In this document: positions 34,127-45,698 of the stretch, one piece after another | Numbering within the stretch: the stretch's first letter is position 1 | Layout of the letters: every line of letters begins with the position of its first letter | NCBI GenBank assembly: GCA_037126765.1 | Contig: JBBCBC010000001.1 | Span: 19,238,622 to 19,302,621 of the forward strand | From: Stenogyne calaminthoides | Lineage: Eukaryota > Streptophyta > Magnoliopsida > Lamiales > Lamiaceae | DNA: 64,000 nt | Direction: 5' to 3' | The notes under the pieces: model-generated | Database searches by the model: none | Told to the model about the DNA's origin: nothing | Seen by the model: the letters and a program-made list of their open reading frames with translations, nothing else | Made by a program: the position numbers and the translations under genes

Positions 34127-36014
34127 TGGTCCCGGTGCTAACGAGTCTTACACGTGTATGGGGGGAATACACATGTTCAGTGATTTTTAAAACTTTTCTT
34201 TCACTGAGGTCAGATGGGTTAGGTTATCCTGATAATTTTGCCTTGAGAAGCATGGATTGCCCTGAGTCAAAGTCCATTGAGACAATGATCCTGAGCTTCT
34301 TTCAGAAGCTTCAGATTAGCCCAACTGATCCTGAATTTATCAAAGATCCTGAGGAGCTTGGATCAGATAATTATCTTACTGAACACTCAGTAGAGTTAGT
34401 TCAGTTTGGTAACTATCTGTTCTAGCTACTCAAGTGTGCGGAATGGTTGGCCCTAAGTTTATACCCGTTTTAGCTTTGCTGAAAATCTTTCCTTCAATAA
34501 AATAGTGATTAAGGTTGTGATCAATTTGATGCAAGTTCGGTGGATTGATTCCAACTGAATTATCAGTAAAGTCAGCTTTCAGAAAAAAAACATGCAACAG
34601 ATAAAATGCAGTACAGAAAGCAAACAACACAGCAATTATAGTGGTTCAGAGACTCAATCTCCTACATCCACTCTCTCTGATCTTCAGAGAAATTCCTTAA
34701 CCACTTCCTAAAGCTTTCAGGCTAACTCACTGTAGCTTACTCACTTTTCTACCTTGAGTTTTCTGGCTGACTCACTGCAGCTTACTAACTCAAACACACA
34801 CAAGTGTTCAAACTACCACGAGTAGCTTACTAACTTCTTCTCTAGAGTTTTCTGGCTAACTCACTGTAGCTTACTCACTCTTTACCACTCTAACTCACCA
34901 ACAAATCACACACAAACTACCTTAACAAAGGGTTTGGGTTTTGGGTTGGTTTCCAACTAGGGTGAGATATCATTTACAATAAGAACAAATGCAAAGGCTA
35001 GGATATCTCTACTAAGCTTTGGATATTTCTTATCAATCTAGGCTTAGTGAATGAGCTCTCTCCAATGTGAAACACTTGGGAAATTCTAGGGTTTTCGAGT
35101 GCTTTAATTTGCAATAATACGAATGAGCTCTTGAGTTGCTTGAAATTTCCCTCAATGTAGAAGGTCACTGGTATTTATAGGCAACCTTCACCAAGGTTAC
35201 TCTTGAAAAACTATCCGTTGGAGGAGATAATATCAAGGGTTTCCTCTTCTGGTGTTTGATGAATGACTATATTTAGGGTTTGAAAACTCCCTTGCATGTT
35301 TTAGGAAATATGCAGCCATGTAGCCAATCACCAATTTTTGCAGTCTGGAACTTAGTACTACTGACATAATTCAGGGTCCTGTCACTTTTAGTGTCAGTAA
35401 AGTACAGTGTTATCTTCCTCTGATTGGTTCTTTTCTTCAGTGAATGTAGACAAATAAAATGGCTCTTTTAGGTCAATCTCTCAGTATGAGACATCCTTAA
35501 ACAACACCTAGACTTAGTTCATTTTGTCTGCACTTGAATGTTTTGGGCAATATTTACTTTTCTGAACTTGTAGGTTTTCCTCAGTTTTGTATGAATTCAG
35601 ATAGATATTTCTTCAGTGCCTCTGAACATTCAGGTCTTACTGAGTCTTTAGTAACTTAGTATCTTCTGAACATTTATTCAGTTTCTTCTGAATCATTCTG
35701 GTTTTATCTGAGTCCTTCAATATCTTCAGGAAATTACTGAGTCTTTCAGTTCTTCTTTCTCTTCTGAGTCTTCATTTCTACTGGTTCTTCAGTTCTACTG
35801 ATTCTTCAATTACTCAATATCTCCTGAGTCTTCAGTTCTTCAGTATCTTCAAAATCTAACATGATCTATATCTGTTGACTATACATGGTGCATATAACTT
35901 CCTGAACAATCTATACTGAAACCTGACTCAGTCTATCAAGATTATCCTGAACATGTCATACTCAGGGGTTTTGGGATCTAATCAAAACTTCTTTATTAAA
36001 TTCATCTCCCAACA
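34127..36014 (-). mobile_element. Solo LTR, family C, inserted in F
   Basis: 1888 bp from TGGTCCCGG to TCTCCCAACA, matching the 3' LTR of H (55114-57147) in the same orientation. It is flanked by TCTTT (34122-34126) and TCTTC (36015-36019), a 5-bp duplication with one mismatch. No primer site or polypurine tract adjoins it. A minus-strand TATAAATA lies at 35172-35179. The part at 35600-35860 is a degenerate array of CTTCAGT/CTGAGTCTT words. Confidence 0.85.
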
Positions 36015-36329
36015 TCTTCCCTACAAGTGGTATTGATTGATTACAATATCAGTCAACAAGATACGCATTTCTGTTCTTTATTCTACTATTTTCATATATG
36101 AAATTATCTGATAATATTTGCTTTTACTGTGCACATACTTTGATGACGCATGTCCTGCAAATCATTTAATGCGGACGTGGGGTATATGTATTAATTGCTA
36201 TTAAATGTGTTTTAAAATCCAAAAAGCAATCGTGCGTGCATACCCTGACCACACGATCAAAACCGCTCAATCTGGATCGTTTAACCTTTTCAAACGCTTG
36301 ATTTTTCATTCTTGATTTTCCCTCCTTCC

Positions 36330-36684
36330 TTTTATAAGTTTCATCAAAACCCTTCCAGAGTACTTTTCTCAAAATTCTTGCGATTTATTCTCTGCAAGCT
36401 CACAATTACCTTTCTGCAATTCAAATTGTTTCTTGCGATTCAACCTATTTCAAAATCGAAAAGCAGAATCTGGTAATTCTTGGTTATTTAATGAATTAAT
36501 TTCCTAAAATCCATTGATCATATAAAATACGAATGCATATTTTATCCTGTGTTTAATCTTCTTCATTATTGATATTTGTGAGTTTATGACAAGGAAGAAA
36601 ACAATCGATTTATTGATCTGATTATCGAATATGTGATATCTTTATGATTATGCACAAATTTTAATCGAGTTTATCTTGCTATAG
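36330..36684 (+). promoter_or_regulatory. Promoter-like leader and possible 5'-UTR intron of F aORF
   Basis: A TTTTATAA box at 36330-36337 is followed by C/T-rich leader text. A TG|GTAATT donor-like site lies at 36473. An acceptor-like TTATCTTGCTATAG ends at 36684, directly before the aORF ATG at 36685. The enclosed 212 bp is AT-rich, as plant introns are. The acceptor could serve either a 5'-UTR intron or a spliced subgenomic RNA; this is inference. Confidence 0.4.
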
Positions 36685-39600
36685 ATGGCCACTCACGGAT
36701 TGTGGAAGAAAAATATGTTATGTTTAGTGTTACACGGGATCCAGAATCAATGGAGGTGGAACAAATTCTGAAGCAGTGCAGTCTTGAGAAGTACTGTGCT
36801 GCTCACTGCAATCCAGTTATGCAATATGAGGCACTGGAATTCTTGAGGAATTTGAAGGTGGACACGGAGAATCCTGGAGATGAACTGGTATCATCGGTAA
36901 ATGGAGAGGAGATCAGACTTTCAAATTTTGATATCTCTCGTCTGTTCAACCTGCCCAAAGGGAAAATTTCTCCTGCTCACTACAGGGAGAAAGAAGAAGA
37001 ACTGATAAGGGGAGAACTCTTCAGAGAGGCAGACAAACACCAGTCAGCAAATTTTGTCAGGTCTATGTTGAAAAGGAAATACAGACTGTTGTTTGACATT
37101 ATGTCAAAAACAATTATGGGTATATCTTTCATCCCGGACGGATTAACTGCTGTGAAGATGCACAATATGGCTGCTATTATCGACGCAGCCACAAATATTA
37201 ACTGGGATGGTTTTCTGAAAGCTATTCTGCTCTAAGAACATGAAAAATTTGGAGTTAGTGAACAACGTCAAGTATTTCTGAAGAAAAGAATCAGCAATCT
37301 CAACAAGGTAGCAGTCAGTCATTCTGAAGGACAAAATGCCAAATGCTGAATGGGATCAGAACGGACTGAAGTCCTACAAGGCCTTTCTCTCATCTGCAAC
37401 TGCCATCTATGGCCCGACAGATGATGATCTGCGACCCACTCCTCCGAAGAGAGTGAAAGGCAAGGAGGCTGCTACTTCTGTAACTGAAGCTCCTCAGAAG
37501 AAAAAGAGAAAACTGGTGAAAACCCAGGAAAAGAGGCCGAAGAAAGTAAAATAAGCACCCATGACTCTTTTCTTGAATGACGAGGTAGAAGATGAAGAAG
37601 AGGCAACAGATCAGCCTGATTCGCAGAGAAAATCAACTGATAAATCAGAAAGGCAGGCTTCTCAAGTTGGGAGCTCGCTAGAACAATCTGAGGGAGAGGC
37701 AAGAAACGTCAGATCTCCTTCACCACAATTTCACGCCCACTCACCACTCAGAATCCAATCTTCTGAACACATATCTCCTTCACCTTCTCCTATCCGCGAA
37801 CCCATAAGATCACTTGTTTGTGAACCAGCACGATCACCTGCTACAGAACCAGTTGCGGAACCTGTAGCAGATCCTGTTGCTAACCCCGTTCCAGATCCTG
37901 TAGCAGAACCTCAGCTGATTCTGCCAATCAGTCAATATCCAGCTGCTCAGCCGCCACCAGAAACCACTACAACTCACCAACCTGAACTTGAACTGATTCC
38001 TGTTTCACGATCTTCCAAGACCATCACTGGGAAGATGGCCCGAATGAGGATCGAACGAGAAATTGATGGGTTGTACCGGGAGTTAGAAGATCATCCAGTT
38101 ATAAGGGAAGAAGTACTGGAGATCCTGACCTGGAGAGATCTTCGTTTAAAGAACTTCTCGGACTTCATGATAATCATTGAGCAGATGGGGGGAGCTGATG
38201 AGTTTGCGGATTATGACTTCGATATGAAGAAATCTGCACAAGTCGGTTCACCAACTGAACTGGTACCTGCTGAGGCGGTCAAAACCATGATTAACAGGAA
38301 GTTAGGAATTTCTGAATGAATTGAGCTGGAGCCTGTTGAGGAAACTCCAAAGGATGATGAGCTCATGAAGGATGTGGGAGCTGCCGATGAAGGTGAGTCT
38401 GGTACTGCAGTTCATGACCAGCCACTGGAGGCACAAACGAATGAACCTGATTAGGTGGTACACAACATTCCCGCTACACATATTACCACTGATCAACTTC
38501 GGGAGATCAGATCTTGTTTCAAAGATCTTCTGAAAGAAGAAGTTGAGGGTGTGTTGGTTAATGAAGTTAGCAACACTATAGCTGATCAGAGGCAGGCAGA
38601 CCTCAAGGAAATAACTGAACAACGTGAATTTGCTATTTCCCAGATTGAATCAATCAAAGATCAGTTTGCTCAAACTGTGACCAACCTGACTGCTGAGTTT
38701 AAAAGAACTGTTGATGAAAAGTTAGTCCAAGTTGATCAACAACAAGTTTCTCTTCTGATGGTCACTGAAAAACTTGAAATGACAGAAGAAAAACTTGACA
38801 AGCTCATTCTTACCCTCTCGACTGCCATTGAATCTGTTAAATCCGAGCTGATCTCAAAGATTCAAAATCTAACCACTCATGCTCAAGGATTAACTTCAGC
38901 CGATCTGAACAAAGCCATATCAGTTAGTTTTGGCTCTCTCACTTCCCACCTCAATGCTCTTTTTGATCAAACCAAAAAGGGGGAAGGACGGGTTGAGAAA
39001 CCAATTGATTTCATTAAAATAACAGAAGAGCTGATTCAGACTGTTGAAACCTATGGCCAAAGACTAGACCATCTAGATCTGTTTGCTAATGAAGTTTCTG
39101 AAAAGATGGGGAAGTCAAAGGCGAGGAAGTTGACTGCAGGTGTTGGGACATCAAAACCTGAACTAGCCGCTCAGACTAAGAGAGTTACGAGGAACACAAC
39201 AAGCCAGATACAGGCTGATAAGGAACTGGATGAGAAGCTTACTAAGGAGCAGATTGCTGAAGAAGCTCGTATTACTGAAGAAGAAAGAAGAGCAGAGAAA
39301 TTAGCCGAGGCAGCAGATCTGAAAAAGAGATACAGATCGAGGGCAAAGAAAGGTAAAGTCGGAAAATCTGGAGCAGAACCTCAGTTGCCAGCAAAAGTTG
39401 ATGACATCATTCCAAAAATTGCTGCTCGTGTTGCAAGATTTGAAGAATGGAATCAGATCAGAGGAGAATGGCTCCTGGATGCATTTGTTCCGGACCTTGT
39501 GCCAAAAGAAGAATCACCAGATGCAGAATTTCTCAACTGGTTGGAGAACAAGCATCCAGTTTTTCTGAAATATCTGGAAAATGAGGCCAGAAGGATCAAT

Positions 39601-39822
39601 GTGAGAATATCTCATCAAGAGTATGATGTGATGGACTACTCGAAGAAGGCAGACGGCTCATTTGACAGACTGACATTTCAAAGATTATATTTTGACATCC
39701 TGAACAAAGCTCACATAACTGATCCACAACAGATCAATGATGTCAAATGGAAGTTATACAGGATATTCAATGTTCCTCAAGATCAACGAGAAATGCCAGA
39801 AGGATATAAGCCCAGAGATTGA
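36685..39822 (+). pseudogene. F additional ORF in the envelope position (aORF)
   Basis: Runs from ATG at 36685 to 39822, about 1,040 codons. There is one early frameshift (before 36702), a return to the original frame after 37235, and in-frame stops at 37552, 38317 and 38452. N-terminal part (36702-37235): a globular domain ending KRKYRLLFDIMSKTIMG and NWDGFLKAIL, resembling the 'putative plant transposon protein' domain of plant retroelements (recalled). Middle: basic, then Pro/Ser-rich with EPVAEPVADPVANPVPDP repeats. From 38455: long coiled coil, basic KKRYRSRAKKGK, and a C-terminal block WKLYRIFNVPQDQREM shared with H. No signal peptide or membrane segment is evident, so it is not a typical envelope protein. 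Confidence 0.8.
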
Positions 39823-40034
39823 AGATCAGAAGACTGTTTAGGATCAGTTGAACTTTAAACTCAAACTTTTCTGATGTATCATGTAATCGACTCATATGTT
39901 AAATGAAAAGTTTATTTTTACTGATCCTAAGACAAAATCTTATTCTCTTCTGATTATCTGTTCCTTACTATTTTTATTCTTATCAACTGTTGTTGGTTTC
40001 TCAAGTGTTTTGGTTTCATCAAAAAGGGGGAAAT
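39823..40034 (+). promoter_or_regulatory. F 3' untranslated stretch and polypurine tract
   Basis: About 200 bp of T-rich text after the aORF stop, ending in AAAAAGGGGGAAAT at 40021-40034 immediately before the 3' LTR. The run is a textbook polypurine tract. The H tract (57148-57160, reverse complement) is nearly the same. Confidence 0.9.
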
Positions 40035-41606
40035 TGTTGGGAAATTTAGAGTTTTGATGAAAGGTCCAAAACACATGTAATAGGACCAGTCAGACCTGTT
40101 AGCTGACTGATGTTTTAAATACAAGTTCTAAGATAACCAGTTGATAATTATTGTATAGAACAACTGATGTAAAAGATAGGTCACATATTGAGGGGGAACC
40201 AATATGTATAGGTCAGGTCATTCAAGTTAGATCAGAAGACCAGTTGAGGTCAGAAGACCAGATGAATCGAAAGACAAGACAAGGTTACAAGATCAGACGA
40301 TCGGACAGTCAGACGATCTGGAGAAGACATGAAGCTATAACTTTCGAAGACCTGAAGATCAGAAGAAATGCTAGACGACCAAGACCAGAAGACCTACATC
40401 AGCCGAGTCTGCTAGTTGAGGCTAAGACAACTGGCACCAGAAGACTCTATCAGGTAGACTGATCAGTTGTATCTGATCAGGTCAGCTCACACCAGGTGTC
40501 AACTGATGATTACACCAAGTCATACGTTGTTGATCTGAACAAGAAGAATGTCAACTTTAGTTGGTAGAACAAACACTGAAAAGTGTATCTGTTAACCACT
40601 GAGAACAAGACACGTATGCACAAAGCTGACAATGCGGGATTCAGCGCTGCAATATCAAACGGCTAGATAAGACGACATACATGCTTTCGGCCATGCCATT
40701 CCTGAAGCACGTCACATCAAATCCTGTAACCTACCGAATATAGCCGGAAATTCAAATTGCTCTCCAACGGCTCTTTGATTTCGAGGTCTATAAATATGGG
40801 ATTGCTCTTCTAGAGAACAACGGAAATTATCAAGAAGCTCATACTATAGCAAAATTTCCACGAAGAACACAAACATGAAGATTATTTAAGTGTTCATCCC
40901 ATTAGTTCTTAGCATTGAAATCTCATCCTTTAGCTGTTAGGCTACTTAAACACTAGGAAAGATTTCCAGTTGGAACAAACAAACATCTTTACCCAAACCA
41001 AAAGTTAGGTTAAGTTTGTTTAACAAGATTTCAGACTAGGGTTTTTAGTTCTGATTTCTGGGATCAGATTGAGTGAGAACTCGTTAAAAATCTGTTGGTT
41101 GTAATTTGTTGGACTAACATAATAAACTAAGTCCAGTTGGTTAATTTGTTGCCCCTTGTGATAGGGAAGAGTGGACGTAGGACTGGTTGTCCGAACCACT
41201 ATAAATCTTGTGTGCATCTATCTGATTTTAACTGCTTTACACTACTGCACACTACCTGTTTATAACTGCATACATATCCTGAGTTAGGATCAACTTGCAC
41301 CAAGCAACTGATCTGATCAATTTGACACTTCAGTCAGCTGATTGAAAACAGACTCGAGAATCTGATTTGTAAAACTGGTTTTTCACACGGGTATAAACTA
41401 GCTTCCGCACATCAGTTAAACTGATAGACACCGAACTGATCTACCATCAGGCAATCAGTAAGTTGGATATCAGTCCAAACTGATTCACTCGCACTCTGAT
41501 CAGGCTACCTGCCATCACACCTGATCTTGCACGAAAAAGTTTTCAGAAGTCTATTCACTCATCCCCTCTAGATTTTTGCCCTCACGAAACCCGTTCGGGA
41601 CCTACA
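40035..41606 (+). repeat. 3' LTR of F
   Basis: 1572 bp, TGTTGGGAAATTT to GGACCTACA. TATAAATA at 40789-40796. It keeps about 140 bp missing from the 5' LTR (around 40160-40295), including a purine-rich TTGAGGGGGAACC. Apart from that, differences from the 5' LTR are scattered and few. Confidence 0.94.
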
Positions 41607-41612
41607 AGATAT

Positions 41613-42235
41613 GTATTCTAGGAATATAAGAATATCTCATAAATTTAAGAAAGATCCATTCTTGAAAGATCCCCTATTATTTTCAAAAATATTAGGCTAA
41701 ATAAGGGTGTGAGATTTTGTGGAAAAATACACATGGAAAGAGAATATATGGGATATATTCAAGATTTCTTGGAGATCAAGAAAAGATCTTTCCTAACCTT
41801 ATTTTGAGTCTAAAATTTCGTTCCCCCCTCTATATAAATAAGGGGATGAAATTTTCATCCCCTAGAGTTCCATGTGTTTGAAATATTATAAATTCACAAA
41901 GGTGGTGCAATAATTTTTTATTTTCCTTTGTTTTATAAATCGTTCATCGGAGAACCTTCCACTGGGGTTATTGGACGAGGACTTGGGAATACTTGAGAAG
42001 GATTTTTGGTGGGTATCCAGATACTTGATCCTGTCTGTCTCAGATCGTCTCTCCTACGTAAACTCCTAGAAATTCCGCATGCTTGGATCTTTTACGTGAA
42101 ATATTATTTGCATGTTGTTGTTGGATTGATTATTATTTGAATTCACTTAGGTAAATTCATGCTAGTAATAATTGTTAATTTAAATTTGTGTTTATGAGGT
42201 CATCCCGATAGATCCTGGCATATGTAATCCCAACA
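41613..42235 (+). repeat. 5' LTR of D, second part
   Basis: Continues the D LTR after F and one copy of the AGATAT target. It ends in ATCCCAACA at 42235. A TATATAAATA box at 41831-41840 is the likely core promoter. With 24020-25169 the LTR totals about 1.77 kb, the family size. Confidence 0.92.
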
Positions 42236-42237
42236 AC

Positions 42238-42250
42238 TGGTATCAGAGCC
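42238..42250 (+). promoter_or_regulatory. Primer binding site of D
   Basis: TGGTATCAGAGCC two bases after the LTR, a perfect initiator-methionine tRNA match. Confidence 0.95.
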
Positions 42251-43713
42251 TTGGTTCGGGCTCTGATCTTTTAAACTGTACTTTAAATTGTTGTTCATTA
42301 AAATTGAAATTGGATAGTAGAACTGTTAGATCTATTTTGCAGGTATCCAATTGTCATGGTATTTTTATGTGCTTATTTACATGCAAATAAATTGTTTATT
42401 TTTAATTCGATTCGTTCGAATTCATTTTGCCTCGTGAGAAAATCCACGAGTAGATTAGAATTTATTTGATTTGTTTAATGTAATAGACTAGTCTAAATCT
42501 AGGTTTATTTATTTTTCGTAAATAAATTGTAACCGGATCATGAATGAAGATGGAGACGGAGAATTAAAGACGGACGTCCAAGTGCCCGGACGAACGCGAG
42601 CCAAGGCGGAGCACGCGGGCTAGGTCGAAGGCCTATCGACCGCATGCATCGCCAGGGGGAATGCGGATGGGGCATAGCGTGGCGCGCTAGGATCGGCGAG
42701 GTCGACGTGGGGTCGAGGGCAGTAGCGCACGGCGCGCGCAGACGGACGCGCGTGATGGGCTATTTTGGACGTGGGGCGAAGGACTCCGGACGCAGACGAG
42801 TCCGGCGATGCTATGCGTGAATGTGCCATGGGCGACGGGCGGGATGGCCGATCCGGACCGGGGCGTGGGCGCTTAGCGCATGCGACTCGCGTTCCGGGTC
42901 GCGAGCTACTCGTTTTCCGGACGTCGTCCTAACCCGAAACGGAGGACAAATTTTAAAGAATTGTTGCGGATTCAGTGGGAACCTTCGAGACAAACGATGA
43001 AGGCAAAAGAAGAGATGATTTCTCAAAGATCAAGACTTGGAATTAAACCATGACAGTTGGATATATGTGTCCAACGTGATTTATTTTGTCTTGATGCTTG
43101 TTTTAAATTCGTGCAATTTTATTTGTTAAATGTATTTGCATGATTTAGAATTATCTAAAAGAAAATCTCACTTTCGAAAATTACTAAGTATGTTTTATTG
43201 ACAAATTTTATTTCGGATAATAAAATTAAGTCAAATTGACCTCCATGATTTATTTATTTGTGAATTCTTTTGGAGAAATTTTCCCCACGGAACGGCCAAA
43301 AGATGGTTTTCACATGAATAAATTCCCAAAAGGATGATTGTGAATTATTATTAGTGGCGACGATGACCCTCCCCACGAGGCTCGTACAAAGCAAAGTAAT
43401 AATTCTGTATTTAATCATGGTTGTTACTTAGGTATAAAATTGATATGCATATACTTCCCCGAAGTCCTGTCCAATTTTATATTGGTCAAGTGGGAGTCGA
43501 CTATTAATTTTGAATTAAAGGTTTGTAACTGTTCTTGTTTATAACCTGCTTGAATGTGTTTAAATAGACAGTTCACCCCACGTGACCTATTTAAACTATT
43601 TTGAGATGTCGGCTGATACATGTTCATATTGTTTTGAGATTTTGATATGAACAATGTGATCGAATTATGTGATAATTTTGTGTTTTCACAATTGTTGTTT
43701 ATTTCAGTTCAGC
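42251..43713 (+). other. D leader with GC-rich island
   Basis: Untranslated leader with an AT-rich start, a GC-rich island at about 42580-42930 (CGGACG, GGGCGA words) and an AT-rich tail up to the gag ATG at 43714. Blocks of the tail are conserved with B and E in reverse complement. Short frames inside the island are compositional. Confidence 0.78.
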
Positions 43714-44470
43714 ATGTCGCAACCTTTTAATCCACTGTTAATATACTTAAAGTGAATGGAATTGTATAGGAAACTATGTTGATTGGAAATGAAAAGTTAT
43801 GATTGTCCTAACTGCACAAAAGCACAAGTGGATTCTTGACACACCAAAACCAGATGAGCCAACTGACTAGTCAAAAATGCGGGACTCATCAGATCACCTT
43901 GCGAGAGATGTTGTCGCTGAAAATGGTGGAGGGCAACCCCGTAAGAGATTACGTCCTCAAAATAGATGGCCCATCTGAACAAACTTGAGGTTTTGGGTGC
44001 AGATTATGATCTGGAGACCCAGATCGATTTGGTACTCCACTCTCTGCCCAAAAGTTTTGAGCACTTTGGCCTCGCTAGCTGATTTGTTGCAAGATTTGGT
44101 CACGGCAGAAACATTGATGGGGCACCAAACTCAAGCTTTGATGGCAATTGGTCCGTCTTCATCTTTTTGGCCAAGGGAAGGCAAGAAGAAGAAGAGGACC
44201 AAAAGCCATAAGCAATCAAACTCAACTGTTGCCAAGGGCAATGGTAAGATGAGGAATGCTGGTGGTGTCAAGGAAAATCCAAAGGGGAAGTGTTTAAACT
44301 GCGGTGAAAGAGGACAATGGAGGTTTGCCTGTTCCAACCCCAAAAGGGCCGGAAAGAAAGGTAATTCTCACGCACTAATTGTTGAAGCTTGTTTAGCGGC
44401 GTATACTTCTCATTCATGGGTAGTTGATACGGGATCCACTAATCATGTTTGCTTCACGGGTTCAAACTGA
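43714..44470 (+). pseudogene. D gag, zinc knuckle and protease start
   Basis: Starts MSQPFNPLL, but stops almost at once. Capsid text is scattered over frames until 43985, where a 161-residue segment opens. That segment has LASLADLLQDLVTAETLMG, a Lys-rich KKKKRTKSHK, the knuckle CLNCGERGQWRFAC (C103, C106, Gln111, C116; His replaced by Gln as in B), and an intact protease motif WVVDTGSTNHVC (D148-T149-G150). It ends at a TGA directly after GSN. Confidence 0.86.
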
Positions 44471-45249
44471 CCCGGCAACTTAGTGGAAGTGAGGTCCCTA
44501 TCACACTGGGCGATGCTATGAGAGTAGCAGCTGAAACAGTGGGAGACGTGCACCTGTCTTTTGAAGACAAGATTTTAGTTTTAAGAGATGTTCTTTACAT
44601 TCCAGTTTTTCGCAAAAACCTTATTTCAGTTTCTAAACTAATTAATGATGGATATTCTATTCGTTTTTCTAAACAAGTTATTATTTACCGTAACGATGTG
44701 TTTATCTGTCATGGAACTTTACGGAACAATCTCTATACTATTAACTGTGCACACCACTCACATAATGCATCTTATAACACATCGACTGTTTCATGCAATA
44801 AGAGAAAACGTTCAGAAAACGTGAACGAGACACTTCTATGGCATCTAAGATTAGGTCATGTTAATCTAAATAGGATCCAAAGGTTGGTGAAAGATGGTTC
44901 GCCGTCGGACCTACAGTTAGAACCACTTCAAACCTGCGAATCATGTTTGGAGGGTAAAATGACCAAGAGGGCATTTGGAGCCAAGGGGAATAGAGCCACA
45001 TAAGTGTTGCAAATCATTCACACTGACGTGTGTGGTCCAATGTCAACCAAAGCTAGAGGTGGTTATGAGTATTTCGTGACTTTCATCGATGATTACTCAA
45101 GGTTCGGGTACATTTTCCTCATGAAACACAAGTCGGAAACCTTTGATAAATTCAAGGAGTTCAAAGCCGAAGTGGAGAATCATAGGGAAAGAGTATCAAG
45201 TTTCTACGATCTGATCGTGGAGGCGAATACCTCAGCGATGAATTTTTGA
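44449..45249 (+). pseudogene. D protease end and integrase zinc domain/core
   Basis: The first piece (44449-45003) shows SFEDKILVLRDVLYIPV, NLISVSKL, then LLWHLRLGHVNLNRIQRL and CESCLEGK (HHCC). It stops at a TAA at 45001. The second piece continues in the same frame with HTDVCGPMS (first catalytic Asp), FVTFIDDYSRFGYIFLMKHK, and then loses frame in the RSDRGGEY region, which reads YDLIVEANTS. Confidence 0.88.
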
Positions 45250-45698
45250 ACTACCTGTCAGATGAGGGCATTGTTTCCCAGTTGACTGCACCCGGAACCC
45301 CTCAACAAAACGGGGTTGCAGAACGAAGAAACAGAACACTCTTAGAAATGGTCAGATCCATGATGAGTTATTCAGATCTACCCAAGTCATTTTGGGGTCA
45401 TGCCTTGGGAACAGCGGCTTACGTTCTGAATCTGGTGTCATCCAAATCGGTTCCCAAAACCGCTAAAGAGTTGTGGACCGGGCGCAAGCCCAGTCTGAGA
45501 CACCTCAGGATTTGGGGGTGTCCGACATACGTGCTAGACAAGGAAGCCGGTAAGTTGGACATACGTTCGGAACTAAGGCTGTTTATAGGATATCCCATGG
45601 GAACGAAAGGGTGCATGTTCTATGGTCTTGAAGATCAAAAGGTGGTAATAAGTACGCACTTTAGACTTTTGGAAGAAGACTTTATGAACAATCGATAG
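45246..45698 (+). pseudogene. D integrase C-terminal part
   Basis: A 150-residue segment with PGTPQQNGVAERRNRTLLEM (catalytic Glu in AERR), KSFWGHALGTAAYVLNL, ELWTGRKPSLRHLRIWGCP and LFIGYPMGTKGCMFYG. It ends at a TAG near 45696, in the linker. The fold-defining motifs are all present; only frame breaks stop it. Confidence 0.9.

Larger units (their letters stand above)
25170..41606 (+). mobile_element. Copia element F, SIRE/Maximus-like, with aORF
   Basis: A 16.4-kb plus-strand copia between two LTRs (25170-26599 and 40035-41606), flanked by AGATAT on both sides (25164-25169, 41607-41612). Order: PBS, gag, protease, integrase, RT (YVDDIIFGSPN), RNase H, a 4-kb spacer holding an antisense unit and a family-C solo LTR, then a long additional ORF, PPT, 3' LTR. 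The arrangement with a gene after RNase H is that of SIRE-type elements. Coding is broken by several stops and frameshifts. Confidence 0.93.

Noticed and set aside
34127..36014. Family-C LTR in F as the 5' LTR of a second full element
   Set aside because: It reads on the minus strand, has no adjacent primer site or polypurine tract, and is bounded by a near-perfect 5-bp duplication, so it is a solo LTR.
36685..37235. aORF N-terminal domain as an active DNA transposase
   Set aside because: The resemblance is to a domain named for its occurrence in plant transposons. No DDE/D catalytic triad or RNase H fold motif is readable.
36685..39822. aORF as a true envelope glycoprotein
   Set aside because: Only the position matches. 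I see no signal peptide, transmembrane segment or cysteine pattern; the protein is coiled-coil and Pro/Ser-rich.
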